From REEB95 sp963785735 (GTDB taxonomy: Bacteria > Pseudomonadota > Alphaproteobacteria > ATCC43930 > CGMCC-115725), in assembly GCA_963785735.1 (NCBI GenBank), contig CAWAWJ010000001.1:1736001-1800000 (forward strand): a stretch of 64,000 nucleotides of DNA. Direction: 5' to 3'. A program made the translations under genes and the position numbers. Under the pieces are notes generated by a model, which was given only the letters and a program-made list of their open reading frames with translations, was not told where the DNA came from and did no database searches. Shown here piece by piece: positions 50,755 through 59,625 of the stretch; position 1 is the first letter of the stretch; each line of letters starts with the position of its first letter.

Positions 50755-53478
50755 GTGGTTGCATCCCCGTCACCGCCGGCCCCGCCGCCGCCGACCGACA
50801 TTTCGCCGGTCTCGATCGAAGAGGAGATGAAACGCTCCTATCTCGATTACGCGATGAGCGTGATCGTGGCCCGCGCGCTGCCCGATGTACGCGACGGGCT
50901 GAAGCCGGTGCATCGCCGCATTCTCTACGGCATGAAGGAGGGCGGCAACGACTGGAACCGTCCCTACCGCAAATCGGCGAATATCGTCGGCTATGTAATG
51001 GGCAATTACCATCCGCATGGCGACGCCGCGATCTACGATTCCATGGTGCGCATGGCACAGGATTTCTCCATGCGCCTGACGCTGATCGATGGCCAGGGCA
51101 ATTTTGGCTCGATGGACGGCGATCCGGCGGCGGCGATGCGCTACACCGAGGCGCGCCTCTCCCGGGCCGCCGATGCGTTGCTCGACGACATCGACAAGGA
51201 GACGGTTGATTTCCAGCCCAATTACGACGGCAGGTTGCAGGAACCGAAGGTACTGCCGGCGCGCTTCCCCAATCTTCTGGTCAACGGCGCCGCGGGCATC
51301 GCCGTCGGCATGGCCACTAACATTCCACCTCACAATCTGGGCGAGGTGATCGAGGCCTGCCTTGCCTATATCGACGATCCAGCGATCTCGATCGACGCGC
51401 TCATCAAGCTGGTGCCGGGACCGGATTTTCCCACCGGCGGCCTCATCATGGGCCGTGGCGGCATCAACGAAGCCTACAAGCACGGCCGCGGCTCGGTCGT
51501 CATCCGCGGCAAGGCTGCGGTCGAACAACTGCGCAAGGATCGCGAAGCCATCGTCATCACCGAAATACCGTACCAGGTCAACAAGTCGCGCATGATCGAG
51601 CGCATCGCCGAGGTGACGCGCGACAAAGTGATCGACGGCATCTCGGACCTGCGCGACGAGAGCGACCGCGACGGCGTGCGCGTGGTGGTGGAATTGCAGC
51701 GCACCGCGCAGGCCGAGGTGGTGTTGAACCAACTCTATCGCCATACCCCGCTGGAAACCAGTTTCGGCGTCAACATGCTGGCGCTCGATGGCGGCCGTCC
51801 GCTGATGATGAATTTGAAGGATATCATCACCGCCTTCGTCGTCTTCCGCGAAGAGGTGGTGACCAAACGCACGGTCTATCTGCTTGGCCAGGCGCGCGGC
51901 AAGGCACATATTCTCCTGGGTCTCGCCGTGGCGGTGGCCAATATCGACCCGGTGATCGAATTGATCCGCAAGGCCAAGGATCCAGCCGCCGCGCGCGAGG
52001 CCTTGGCGGGCCGTTCCTGGCCGGCGTCGTCGGTCGCGGCACTGGTCGGACTGATCGAGGAAGAAGGGCGCTCGCGCCTTGCCGCGAACAAGACCTACAA
52101 GCTGTCGGATGAACAGGCCAAGGCGATCCTGGAACTGCGACTGCAACGCCTGACCGGGCTCGAGCGCGACAAGATCGCCGAGGACCTGACGGGCATCGTC
52201 GCCGAGATCAAGATCTATCTCGAAATCCTGGGCTCGCGGCCGAAGCTTCTCGACGTGGTGCGCAAGGAGCTTAAGGCGGTGAAAGAGCAATTCGCCGACG
52301 AGCGCCGGACATCGATCGAGGATTCCTCGGCCGAGGCCGATGTCGAAGATCTGATACAGCGCGAGGACATGGTGGTGACGGTGAGCCATGCCGGCTACAT
52401 CAAGCGCGTGCCGCTATCCACTTACCGGGCGCAACGCCGCGGCGGTCGCGGCCGTGCCGGCATGGCGATCCGCGAGGAGGATTTCGTAAGTCAGGTATTC
52501 GTCGCTTCGACCCATGCACCCGTTCTCTTCTTTACGTCGACGGGCCGGGTCTACAAGCTGAAGGTGCATCTTCTGCCGCTGGCCACGCCGCAGGCGCGCG
52601 GCAAGGCGATGGTCAATCTGCTGCCCAATCTGGCGCAGGGAGAAAGTATTTCCACCGTCATGCCCATGCCCGAGGAAGACAAGGCGAGCAAGGACATGAC
52701 CGTGGTGTTCGCCACGGCGCGAGGCTATGTGCGGCGCAACACGCTCGACGATTTCGAGCATGTCAACGCCAACGGCAAGATTGCGATGAAGTTCGAGGGC
52801 GAGGACGCCGCCGACCGGCTGATCGCCGCCGCAATCTGCACCGCCAAGGACGACATCCTGCTTGCCATGCGCAACGGCAAGGTGATCCGCTTCCCGACGG
52901 AGGATGTGCGCGTCTTTACCAGCCGCTCCTCGGTCGGGGTTCGCGGCGTCAAGCTTGGCAAGGACGACGAGGTGTTCTCCATGTCGATCCTGCGTCACGA
53001 AGAAGTGGAATCCGGCTTGCGCGCCGCCTATGTGAAAGAGGCGAACCGCCGCCGACGCGGCGAAGAGGAGGACGAGGAGACAGATGACGAGGAAGCCGCC
53101 GCCGTCGCCATCAGCGAGAAACAGTTCAATGAAATGGCTTCGCGCGAGGAATTCTTGCTGAGCATTAGCGAGAAGGGTTACGGCAAGCGCTGCTCGGCCT
53201 ATGATTACCGCATCACTGGCCGAGGCGGACAAGGTATCGACAACCTCAAGCCGGGCAAGGGACAGGGCGCGACCGTCGCCGTCTTCCCCGTGCGCGAGAA
53301 CGACCAGATCATGCTGGTGACCAATGGCGGAACGGTCATCCGCACGCCGGTTGAAGACATCAGTATCAGACGCAGGGGAAGCGGCGGCGTGGTGGTGTTC
53401 AAGATGGACGAGGGCGAGCGGGTGGTTTCCGTGGCGCGGCTGGCCGAGGCCGAAAACGGCGACGAAGGGGGCAAGTGA
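50755..53478 (+). CDS. gyrA: DNA gyrase subunit A
   Basis: 907 aa. SYLDYAMSVIVARALPDVRD leads the breakage-reunion domain; the active-site Tyr is in MRYTEARLSRAA near residue 125. The GyrA box QRRGGRGRAG starts the C-terminal beta-pinwheel. An acidic insertion (RRRRGEEEDEETDDEEAAAV) interrupts the last blades. GTG start at 50755 with GGAAAG upstream; the next ATG would delete conserved residues. The stop overlaps coaD by one base. Confidence 0.96.
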   Translation: MVASPSPPAPPPPTDISPVSIEEEMKRSYLDYAMSVIVARALPDVRDGLKPVHRRILYGMKEGGNDWNRPYRKSANIVGYVMGNYHPHGDAAIYDSMVRMAQDFSMRLTLIDGQGNFGSMDGDPAAAMRYTEARLSRAADALLDDIDKETVDFQPNYDGRLQEPKVLPARFPNLLVNGAAGIAVGMATNIPPHNLGEVIEACLAYIDDPAISIDALIKLVPGPDFPTGGLIMGRGGINEAYKHGRGSVVIRGKAAVEQLRKDREAIVITEIPYQVNKSRMIERIAEVTRDKVIDGISDLRDESDRDGVRVVVELQRTAQAEVVLNQLYRHTPLETSFGVNMLALDGGRPLMMNLKDIITAFVVFREEVVTKRTVYLLGQARGKAHILLGLAVAVANIDPVIELIRKAKDPAAAREALAGRSWPASSVAALVGLIEEEGRSRLAANKTYKLSDEQAKAILELRLQRLTGLERDKIAEDLTGIVAEIKIYLEILGSRPKLLDVVRKELKAVKEQFADERRTSIEDSSAEADVEDLIQREDMVVTVSHAGYIKRVPLSTYRAQRRGGRGRAGMAIREEDFVSQVFVASTHAPVLFFTSTGRVYKLKVHLLPLATPQARGKAMVNLLPNLAQGESISTVMPMPEEDKASKDMTVVFATARGYVRRNTLDDFEHVNANGKIAMKFEGEDAADRLIAAAICTAKDDILLAMRNGKVIRFPTEDVRVFTSRSSVGVRGVKLGKDDEVFSMSILRHEEVESGLRAAYVKEANRRRRGEEEDEETDDEEAAAVAISEKQFNEMASREEFLLSISEKGYGKRCSAYDYRITGRGGQGIDNLKPGKGQGATVAVFPVRENDQIMLVTNGGTVIRTPVEDISIRRRGSGGVVVFKMDEGERVVSVARLAEAENGDEGGK

Positions 53479-53999
53479 TGAGTGAACGCATCGGAGTCTA
53501 TCCCGGCACTTTCGATCCGATCACCAACGGGCATGCCGACATCATCCTGCGCGCCACCAAGCTGGTCGACCGGCTGGTGATCGGTGTGGCGCGCAATGCC
53601 GGCAAGGGGCCGCTGTTCTCGACCGACGAGCGTGTGGCCATCGTCAAGGACGAGGTCGCCCATCTGCCCGACGCAGCCAAGAAGCACATCACGGTCAAGC
53701 CGTTCGATACGTTGTTGATGCATTTCGCGGTCGAGAACGGCGCCTCGATCATCATCCGCGGCCTGCGCGCCGTTTCCGACTTCGAATATGAATTCCAGAT
53801 GGCGGGCATGAACAGCCGAATCAATCCGCAGGTCGAGACCGTGTTCCTCATGGCGTCCGACCGCTTCCAGTTCATCTCCTCGCGCTTCGTCAAGGAGATC
53901 GGCATGCTGGGCGGTGACGTTTCCCCGTTCGTGAGTTCGCGCGTCGCCAAACGCATTTCCGAGCGCTTCAACGGCGGCAAGACCAAGAAGAAACGCTGA
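53478..53999 (+). CDS. coaD: Phosphopantetheine adenylyltransferase
   Basis: 173 aa. Transfers AMP to 4'-phosphopantetheine in CoA synthesis. YPGTFDPITNGH (nucleotide-binding TxGH), IIRGLRAVSDFEYEFQMAGMN and SSRFVKEIGMLGGDVS motifs. ATG shares its A with the gyrA TGA. Confidence 0.95.
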   Translation: MSERIGVYPGTFDPITNGHADIILRATKLVDRLVIGVARNAGKGPLFSTDERVAIVKDEVAHLPDAAKKHITVKPFDTLLMHFAVENGASIIIRGLRAVSDFEYEFQMAGMNSRINPQVETVFLMASDRFQFISSRFVKEIGMLGGDVSPFVSSRVAKRISERFNGGKTKKKR

Positions 54000-54317
54000 G
54001 AAAACGCCAGAGCCGAGGCGGTTTTGCCGCCTCCGGCAAGATGACATCGAATTAACTTGGCTCCGCCAAGTAGTTAGAAGGTAATGGCGCCAAGCGGCGC
54101 AAGCCGTTGGTCTGCCTAAGCCCCCCTTCGGCAGGCCTAAAACCCCTGGATACGCCCCGCCTGCACCCATTTTTCAAGAATGCAGGTGGGGCGATCCTAT
54201 TCCAGCCTCCCTGCGCCGGTTTCATGCGCGTTGACGGCGGCTGATGCGCCGGGCTATTGCCTCGGGTCCAAACGCTTCTTCGCCGAATTCCCGCCACCAG
54301 CCTGAACAAGGGATGCC
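54000..54317. other. Structured non-coding stretch between coaD and the flavin oxidoreductase
   Basis: No convincing gene in 318 bp. Several stem-loops occur in sequence: GAGGCGG/CCGCCTC (54015-54033) just after coaD, ACTTGGC/GCCAAGT (54055-54071, 3-nt loop), a GGCGCC/GGCGC-rich element near 54084-54098, and CTGCC/GGCAG (about 54112-54136). None has a T-tract. Could be a coaD transcript end or a small structured RNA; nothing decides between these. Confidence 0.4.
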
Positions 54318-55454
54318 ATGACCAGCGCGCTGTTCACGCCATTGAAGCTACGCGAGCTTCAGCTCGCTAACCGCATTGCGGTATCGCCGATGTGCCAATA
54401 CAGCGCCGAGGACGGCGTGGCAAACGATTGGCATCTGGCGCATCTCACCATGCTCGCCGGTTCGGGGGCCGGCTTGGTCGTGATCGAGATGACCGATGTG
54501 ACGCGCACTGGCCGCATCACGCCCGGCTGTCTCGGGCTTTATTCGGACGAATGTGAGGAAGCGCTGAAACGCGTGGTCGCTTCGGTTCGGCGCTGGGGCC
54601 AGGCCAAGCTCGGCATCCAGCTTGCTCATGCCGGGCGCAAGGGCTCGACCAACCCGCCGTGGAAAAACGCTGGCGGCCCGCTCAAATCCGATGAAGGCGC
54701 TTGGCAGACGCTTGCGCCTTCGCCGATCCCCTTCGCCGATGGCTGGCCCGCGCCCAAGGAGCTGACCACGCCCGAGATCGAGCAGCTCGTCGCAGCCTTC
54801 GCGGATGCCACGCGCCGCGCCACGCGCCTGGGGTTCGATACGCTTGAGGTCCACGGCGCGCATGGCTATCTGCTGCACCAGTTTCTGTCGCCGTTGTCGA
54901 ACAAGCGCGTGGACGAATGGGGCGGCAGTTTCGCCAACCGCATGCGTTTTCCGTTGCGCGTGGCCGAGGTGATACGCGCTTTGTGGCCCAAGGAAAAGCC
55001 GATGGGCATGCGCATCACCACCAATGAATGGGCCGAGGGCGGATTGACGCCCGACGACGCCGTGGCCTTCGCGCGCGAATTGAAGGCGCGGGGCGTGGAT
55101 TACGTTTGCTGCTCGGGCGGCGGCAATCTGCCCAAACCACCGCCGGTGGCGCCGGGCTACATGGTGGACTACGCCGCCAAGGTGAAGCGCGAAGCGGGCA
55201 TCGCCACCCGCGCCATCGGCATGATCCTGATGCCCCGGCAGGCCGAAGACATCGTAGCTTCCGGCAAGGCCGATTTCGTCGCGCTGGCCCGGGGCTTCCT
55301 CGACGACCCGCATTGGGCTTGGCATGCCGCCGAGACGCTGGGCGCCAAGGTTTCGGTGCCGCCGCAATATGCGCGCGCCACGGTGGAGACCTGGCCCGGC
55401 GCCAAGATCGTCCGGCCGCCAAAATCCGTCGAGGCCACGGGGAATGCCCGTTAA
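54318..55454 (+). CDS. Old-yellow-enzyme family NAD(P)H:flavin oxidoreductase (YqjM/NamA-like)
   Basis: 378 aa FMN-binding TIM barrel reducing activated C=C bonds. SPMCQYSAEDG carries the Cys and Tyr near the flavin typical of the YqjM class; QLAHAGRKGST, EVHGAHGYLLHQFLSP (His pair binding the substrate carbonyl) and VALARGFLDDPHW (phosphate site) follow. Physiological substrate unknown. Monocistronic. Confidence 0.9.
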   Translation: MTSALFTPLKLRELQLANRIAVSPMCQYSAEDGVANDWHLAHLTMLAGSGAGLVVIEMTDVTRTGRITPGCLGLYSDECEEALKRVVASVRRWGQAKLGIQLAHAGRKGSTNPPWKNAGGPLKSDEGAWQTLAPSPIPFADGWPAPKELTTPEIEQLVAAFADATRRATRLGFDTLEVHGAHGYLLHQFLSPLSNKRVDEWGGSFANRMRFPLRVAEVIRALWPKEKPMGMRITTNEWAEGGLTPDDAVAFARELKARGVDYVCCSGGGNLPKPPPVAPGYMVDYAAKVKREAGIATRAIGMILMPRQAEDIVASGKADFVALARGFLDDPHWAWHAAETLGAKVSVPPQYARATVETWPGAKIVRPPKSVEATGNAR

Positions 55455-55488
55455 CCAAATTGCTGGGCGGTTGAGGAAGTTTTTCCCG

Positions 55489-55503
55489 TTAAAGGTTGAT
55501 TAG
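55489..55503 (+). promoter_or_regulatory. CtrA-like site before the Flp pilin gene
   Basis: TTAA-AGGTTGA-TTAG matches the CtrA consensus TTAA-N7-TTAA at 7 of 8 defined bases and lies 46 bp before the pilin start. In Caulobacter pilA is CtrA-activated, which makes the site plausible. A GTTAACC half-site lies upstream at 55450. Confidence 0.45.
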
Positions 55504-55548
55504 TTCCCGGCGCCTAGAATTGCGGCAATTCCTCTGCAAGGAGATGTC

Positions 55549-55710
55549 ATGCGCTTCCGGATCATCGGCTTGTTGCGCAGCGAAACCGGCACCACGGCGA
55601 TTGAATACGCGCTGGTCGCCAGTCTGATCATGGTGATCATCGTGGCGTCGGTTACCGCCACCGGCACTTCGGTCAAGAACCTGTTCAACAGCGTCGCTAC
55701 CTCTTTCTAA
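55549..55710 (+). CDS. Flp/PilA-type type IVb pilin
   Basis: 53 aa. A short charged leader (MRFRIIGLLRSETG) is followed by TTAIEYALVASLIMVIIVA, the Flp signature with Glu at +5-type position and adjacent Tyr after the Gly cleavage site for a TadV/CpaA-type peptidase, then a short polar tail ending SVATSF. AAGGAGA is an ideal ribosome binding site. No tad/cpa assembly genes are in the window, so it is an orphan pilin gene served from elsewhere. Confidence 0.9.
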   Translation: MRFRIIGLLRSETGTTAIEYALVASLIMVIIVASVTATGTSVKNLFNSVATSF

Positions 55711-55927
55711 TCTTCATTTTTCAATCTCGGTTTCCGGCGGCGATCATGCGATAGAGACGGGCGCGGTCGCGTCTTAATCTTCATTATGGTTAATCGGATC
55801 TCGAAATATCTGTCATTAACCTAAACTCGATACTGAAAGCGTTTTTCGAAAATGCTACAAATCACCGGCTAAGTGTTTTCGTAACTCGATAAAGCGGGCA
55901 TCAAACCCGCAAGAAGGATGACGGGGG

Positions 55928-56926
55928 ATGCTCGACGGCTATTCCGCCCCTGAGGCGCTTCACCGGCTTGAGACGGATACGGTGCGCCGGCTCTTCCTCA
56001 TTACCGGTGGTTGCGGGTTCATCGGCTCGCATCTGGCCGAGACTTTGGTGGCGCGCGGTCATGTGGTGCGTGTGCTCGACAATCTGTCGCATGGGCGCAT
56101 GGAAAACCTGCCGCGCGGCGTCGAATTCATCGAGGGCGATGTGGCCGATCCGATGGTGCTGCGCCGTGCCATTCACGACGTCGATGGCTGTTTTCATCTT
56201 GCCGCCATTTCTTCCGTCATGGAGTGCCACAGCCGCTGGCTCGAAGCGCACCGCACCAACCTGACCGGCACCATCAACGTGTTCGACGCAGCGCGCCGCG
56301 CCCGGCCGAACATGCCGGTGCCGGTGGTTTATGCCTCTTCGGCGGCGATTTATGGCAACCAGGGCGAGGAGCCCCTCGATGAAAGTCTGACGCCCCATCC
56401 GGTTTCATCTTTCGGCGCCGACAAGGCGGGCTGCGAGCTGCACGCGCATATCGCGACATCTGCCCATGGCGTGCCGGCGGCGGGTTTGCGCTTCTTCAAC
56501 GTGTTCGGCCCGCGCCAGAGCGCGCATTCGTCATTTTCCGGGGTGGTGCCGTATTTCTGTCGGCGCCTGAGCGAAGGACGGGGCGTGACCATTTTCGGCG
56601 ACGGCGCGCAGACGCGCGATTTCGTCTATGTTAGCGACGCGGTGACGGCACTGATCGAAGCCATGGCGCATCTGCCGCTCGAAGGCGAGGTGTACAACGT
56701 CTGCACCGGGCATGGGGTTTCGATTTCGCAACTGGCTCGGATCGTCGCCGGCATCCTCGGCGTCGAACCCAAGATTTTCTTCGAGCCGGCGCGGCCAGGC
56801 GACGTACGTCATTCGACCGGCAACCCGGAACACGCCCGCGCGCGGCTAGGCTTCGTTGCCGAGACCGATCTCGAGACCGGGCTGCGGCTGACCTTGAACG
56901 CGCTGAGGACCGTTGGGGTGCTTTAG
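55928..56926 (+). CDS. NAD-dependent epimerase/dehydratase (extended SDR, GalE-like) with Tyr-to-Phe change
   Basis: 332 aa nucleotide-sugar SDR. NAD site LITGGCGFIGSHLAE near residue 23, GDVAD, the SSAAIYG catalytic Ser segment, and GVVPYFCRRL/DFVYVSDAV for the UDP-sugar. Where the YxxxK catalytic pair is expected the sequence is SSFGADKAGCE: Lys is kept but Tyr is Phe (codon TTC, one base from TAC). Either a degenerate enzyme or one with an altered mechanism. It heads the polysaccharide cluster; its stop overlaps the convergent FemAB gene by 4 bp. Confidence 0.85.
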   Translation: MLDGYSAPEALHRLETDTVRRLFLITGGCGFIGSHLAETLVARGHVVRVLDNLSHGRMENLPRGVEFIEGDVADPMVLRRAIHDVDGCFHLAAISSVMECHSRWLEAHRTNLTGTINVFDAARRARPNMPVPVVYASSAAIYGNQGEEPLDESLTPHPVSSFGADKAGCELHAHIATSAHGVPAAGLRFFNVFGPRQSAHSSFSGVVPYFCRRLSEGRGVTIFGDGAQTRDFVYVSDAVTALIEAMAHLPLEGEVYNVCTGHGVSISQLARIVAGILGVEPKIFFEPARPGDVRHSTGNPEHARARLGFVAETDLETGLRLTLNALRTVGVL

Positions 56927-58023
56927 CCGAGCTGGCGGGCGATGAACGGCCCGAGCCGGTTGGATAGAGCCAGCGGCAGATGCCGCCACAGCGCGATCTG
57001 CAGCCGGTATTTGGGATTGAGCGGATTGATCTCGGGCAGGCGCGGGGATTTCACCAGGCGATAACGGTAGGCCAGGGGCTCGGGCGCGAAGCCCCAATAG
57101 GTCTTATAGTCAAAGGAGCCGGTGCCGCGCTTGCTGCGTCCGAAATCATAGACCTTGGCGCCGCGTTCGAGCGCGCGCTCCATCAGGCGCCAATACATCA
57201 AATCATAGGCATGCAAAGGCCGCGCATCGGGCGTGGCGCCGCCGTAATAAGGCAGAACCCGGTCCTTGAAGAAGAAGGTCATGAGCGCCGCCACCGGACC
57301 ATGCGGACCGGAAACCGCGGAGATCTCCACGTCTTTCCCGAATTCCTCCGCGATGGCGGCATAGAAACAAAGCGGTAGGATGGGCGTTCCGAGATTGCGC
57401 AAGCTTTCACCGTAGATCGCGAAAAACGTTTCGATCCCGGCGGCGGCGTTGATGCTGAGGGCGGGATTGGCGATCGCCTTGCGCAGATCGGCCCGCTTCT
57501 TGCGCGGCACGGCGTTAAGATTTTCCTCGGCCGAAGGCAGCAAGGCGCGGCGGAAGCCGAAATAGAATTCGGGCTTTCCGATCCAGCCAGCTCCAGGATC
57601 GAGTGGCGTTTCTTGGCGCAGTTCGACGAAATCCGCTTGCAGTTCCTGTCCAAGCCGCGCCGCGTCCTCGGCGAGCGCGCGGGTTGAATCTGCGTCATCG
57701 GCGGCGATGCCGCCGGCCGTGCCGAACCCGGTCGAGATTAAAGCCGTGCCGAACAGACGAGACTTGACCAGAATGAGCGGCAGGATTCCGGTCAAGCGGC
57801 CATTGCGCCACGCGCAGCGATAGAACGCGGTGTGGCCGAGGCTCCGCTCGATCACGCGCTTCCAGCCGAACCGATGGAAGAAATGGGTGCCGGGATGGCG
57901 GTCGACGAATTCCTCCCAGGCACGCGCGTCGGTTTGCGCGCAGGCGCGAACCTGAAGCGGCGCGCTATAGCCTGACAGCGCCTGTTCCACGCTGCGCTCG
58001 GGCTGGACGGTGTCCGGGCTCAC
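56923..58023 (-). CDS. FemAB family, XrtA/PEP-CTERM system-associated protein
   Basis: 366 aa GNAT-fold protein. HPGTHFFHRFGWKRVIERSLGH-type N-terminal half, the YYGGATPDARPLHAYDLMYW region, and KVYDFGRSKRGTGSFDYKTYWGF match the FemAB-like proteins found in exosortase A polysaccharide clusters. Related Fem enzymes add amino acids from aminoacyl-tRNA, but the function of this branch is unproven. ATGA-coupled to the upstream glycosyltransferase gene. No xrtA is present in the window. Confidence 0.82.
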   Translation of the reverse strand: MSPDTVQPERSVEQALSGYSAPLQVRACAQTDARAWEEFVDRHPGTHFFHRFGWKRVIERSLGHTAFYRCAWRNGRLTGILPLILVKSRLFGTALISTGFGTAGGIAADDADSTRALAEDAARLGQELQADFVELRQETPLDPGAGWIGKPEFYFGFRRALLPSAEENLNAVPRKKRADLRKAIANPALSINAAAGIETFFAIYGESLRNLGTPILPLCFYAAIAEEFGKDVEISAVSGPHGPVAALMTFFFKDRVLPYYGGATPDARPLHAYDLMYWRLMERALERGAKVYDFGRSKRGTGSFDYKTYWGFAPEPLAYRYRLVKSPRLPEINPLNPKYRLQIALWRHLPLALSNRLGPFIARQLG

Positions 58024-59174
58024 GGCTTGCCCTCGAAGATGCGTTCATAAGCAGCGGCCATGCGCGAGAACGGGAAGGTGGCGCGGACATGGATGCGGTT
58101 GAGCCGGCCCAGTTCCTTGCGCCGCCGCGCGTCATCGGCGAGGGTGGCGAGCGAGGCCGTCAGCGCGGATTCGGCGGCTTTGGATGTTATGAAAGTGCGA
58201 TTGGCGGGCGCGACCATTTGGCGGATGTCGCCGACGTCGGTTGCGACGATGGGCAGCTCCGCCGCCATCGCCTCCAGCACCGTCATCGGCATTTGCTCGG
58301 TATCCGAAGAGAGCGCGAAGATGTCGTAAAGCGCCAGAGCCCTTTCCGGCTCTTTCACCGCGCCCAGGAACAGCACGCGCTCGGCCAGGTCTATGCGCCG
58401 GGCAAGATCCTCGAGCGCCGCGCGCTCCGGTCCGTCGCCGGCGATGACCAGACGCAGCGAACGCTGGTTCTTGAACTGGGCAAAGGCGCGAATCAGGCGG
58501 GCGAGGTTCTTCTCGGCGCGCAACGGGGCCACCGTACCGATGACGATTTCGTTGCGGCTGCGCGCGAAAAGCGGCGTCCCCGTGGCGGAGGCGTCGAAAG
58601 CCTCGACATCGATGCCGTTCGGCACGTAACGCACCTGATCCGGGGGCAAACGCCACTGGGAAATGGCAATCGTTTCGAGCGTGCGCGAAGGCACGATCAC
58701 CGCGACGGCACGCTTGAGCGCCAGGCGCCGCAGCATCGCGCGGCGACGCAATTGGCCCTGGGCTTCCTCGGGGCCGAAACCGTCCTCGAAATGAATGTGC
58801 GGGCAAATCCCGAAAATGCGATCGGCCATGGCCCATTCGATCGCGCCCCAATTGTAGGTCAGCAGCAAATCGGGCGCGGCCTGGGACATGGCGGCGCGGT
58901 TGGACGATATCCTGGCCCACAAGCCGCCCTCGGCGGGAGCCGAGGATATCGCGACGCCTAGTTCGCGCTCGATGCCGTAGCGGCAGGATTTCTTGCCATC
59001 GATCGACAGGATGGTGTGGCGGAAACGCGGGCCAAACGCGTTGATGATGCGCGTCAGGCGCATCTGGATGCCGCCGACGGCGAAGCTCGGCAGTACATGG
59101 AGCAGATGGCGCGGCCGGACACGCGGGAGGGATCCGGGATGCGCCCTTTCATGGCGGGCCAGGGTCATGGTCAT
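58020..59174 (-). CDS. GT4-family glycosyltransferase (XrtA/PEP-CTERM cluster type)
   Basis: 384 aa GT-B enzyme. N-terminal acceptor domain with LLHVLPSFAVGGIQMRLTRI, the donor domain with GTVAPLRAEKNLARLIRAF and VIAGDGPERAALEDLA, and the EMPMTVLEAMAAELPIVATDVG-type ExxxxxxxE motif region (EQMPMTVLEAMA). The sugar is not identifiable. It is the first gene of a two-gene unit with femAB; the promoter must lie in 59175-59230, where AT-rich strings occur. Confidence 0.85.
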   Translation of the reverse strand: MTMTLARHERAHPGSLPRVRPRHLLHVLPSFAVGGIQMRLTRIINAFGPRFRHTILSIDGKKSCRYGIERELGVAISSAPAEGGLWARISSNRAAMSQAAPDLLLTYNWGAIEWAMADRIFGICPHIHFEDGFGPEEAQGQLRRRAMLRRLALKRAVAVIVPSRTLETIAISQWRLPPDQVRYVPNGIDVEAFDASATGTPLFARSRNEIVIGTVAPLRAEKNLARLIRAFAQFKNQRSLRLVIAGDGPERAALEDLARRIDLAERVLFLGAVKEPERALALYDIFALSSDTEQMPMTVLEAMAAELPIVATDVGDIRQMVAPANRTFITSKAAESALTASLATLADDARRRKELGRLNRIHVRATFPFSRMAAAYERIFEGKP

Positions 59175-59625
59175 GCGGATTAAGGAATAGTTCGAAATGG
59201 ATAAGGAATGGATACCACGCCGCCGTCAAAAACCCGGGCCGGAAAATGGTTAACGCAGGCGGGTAAAAAAACGGCGGTGTCCGCGAGGAGCACCCGCCGC
59301 CAAGTCGTCCGCCATCCAAGAAACTTTGAAAATCCAGGGATGGCCCGTGTCGATGACACCGTCATCGCAAGAGCCGGGCCAAGTGACAAAAGACAAGGGA
59401 TTTCAAGGGGATGGCGAAAAATCGCAAAGCCGGGGACCGGTCATTCGTCAAATCTGCCGGCAAAAAAAAGCCCCGGCCGAAGCGCGGGGCTTTTGAGTTG
59501 GGGGGCTGGACGGCCCGGGGTTGGGCCGGGAACTCGTCCAGTACATCTAGGTACTAGACCCGGATGGTTAATAAAGTGTTTACGCCGCGCCGATGTGTCA
59601 CAAATCGGCCCCGATGCCGCGGGCG
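59175..59625. other. 451-bp non-coding region with riboswitch-like leader and terminator
   Basis: No credible gene. Left end: AT-rich promoter-like DNA for the divergent glycosyltransferase gene. 59350-59366 has a GATGAC/GTCATC inverted repeat. 59410-59441 contains GGCGAAAAATCGCAAAGCC followed by GGGGACCGG; the GCAAAGCC string occurs in type I cyclic-di-GMP riboswitches, but the other conserved blocks are not clear. A strong terminator follows at 59462-59494. 59505-59539 holds a CTGGACG/CGTCCAG stem with inner GCCCGG/CCGGG-type pairing. 59540-59625 shows nothing firm. Confidence 0.5.
59462..59494. terminator. Intrinsic terminator
   Basis: AAAAGCCCC (59466-59474) pairs with GGGGCTTTT (59486-59494), with inner CG pairs and an A-run on one side and TTTT on the other, so it can act in both directions. 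In the plus direction it directly follows the riboswitch-like element. Confidence 0.8.

Noticed and set aside
53040..53110. Acidic insertion in GyrA as a novel domain
   Set aside because: Low-complexity Glu/Asp linker in the C-terminal pinwheel; such variable inserts are common in alphaproteobacterial gyrases.
54052..54309. 85-codon minus frame between coaD and the flavin oxidoreductase
   Set aside because: Arg/Pro/Gly-rich, no RBS, and crosses several stem-loops; treated as non-coding.
59568..59582. TTAA-N7-TTTA as a second CtrA site
   Set aside because: No suitable gene start follows on the plus strand, and one mismatch in AT-rich DNA is expected by chance.
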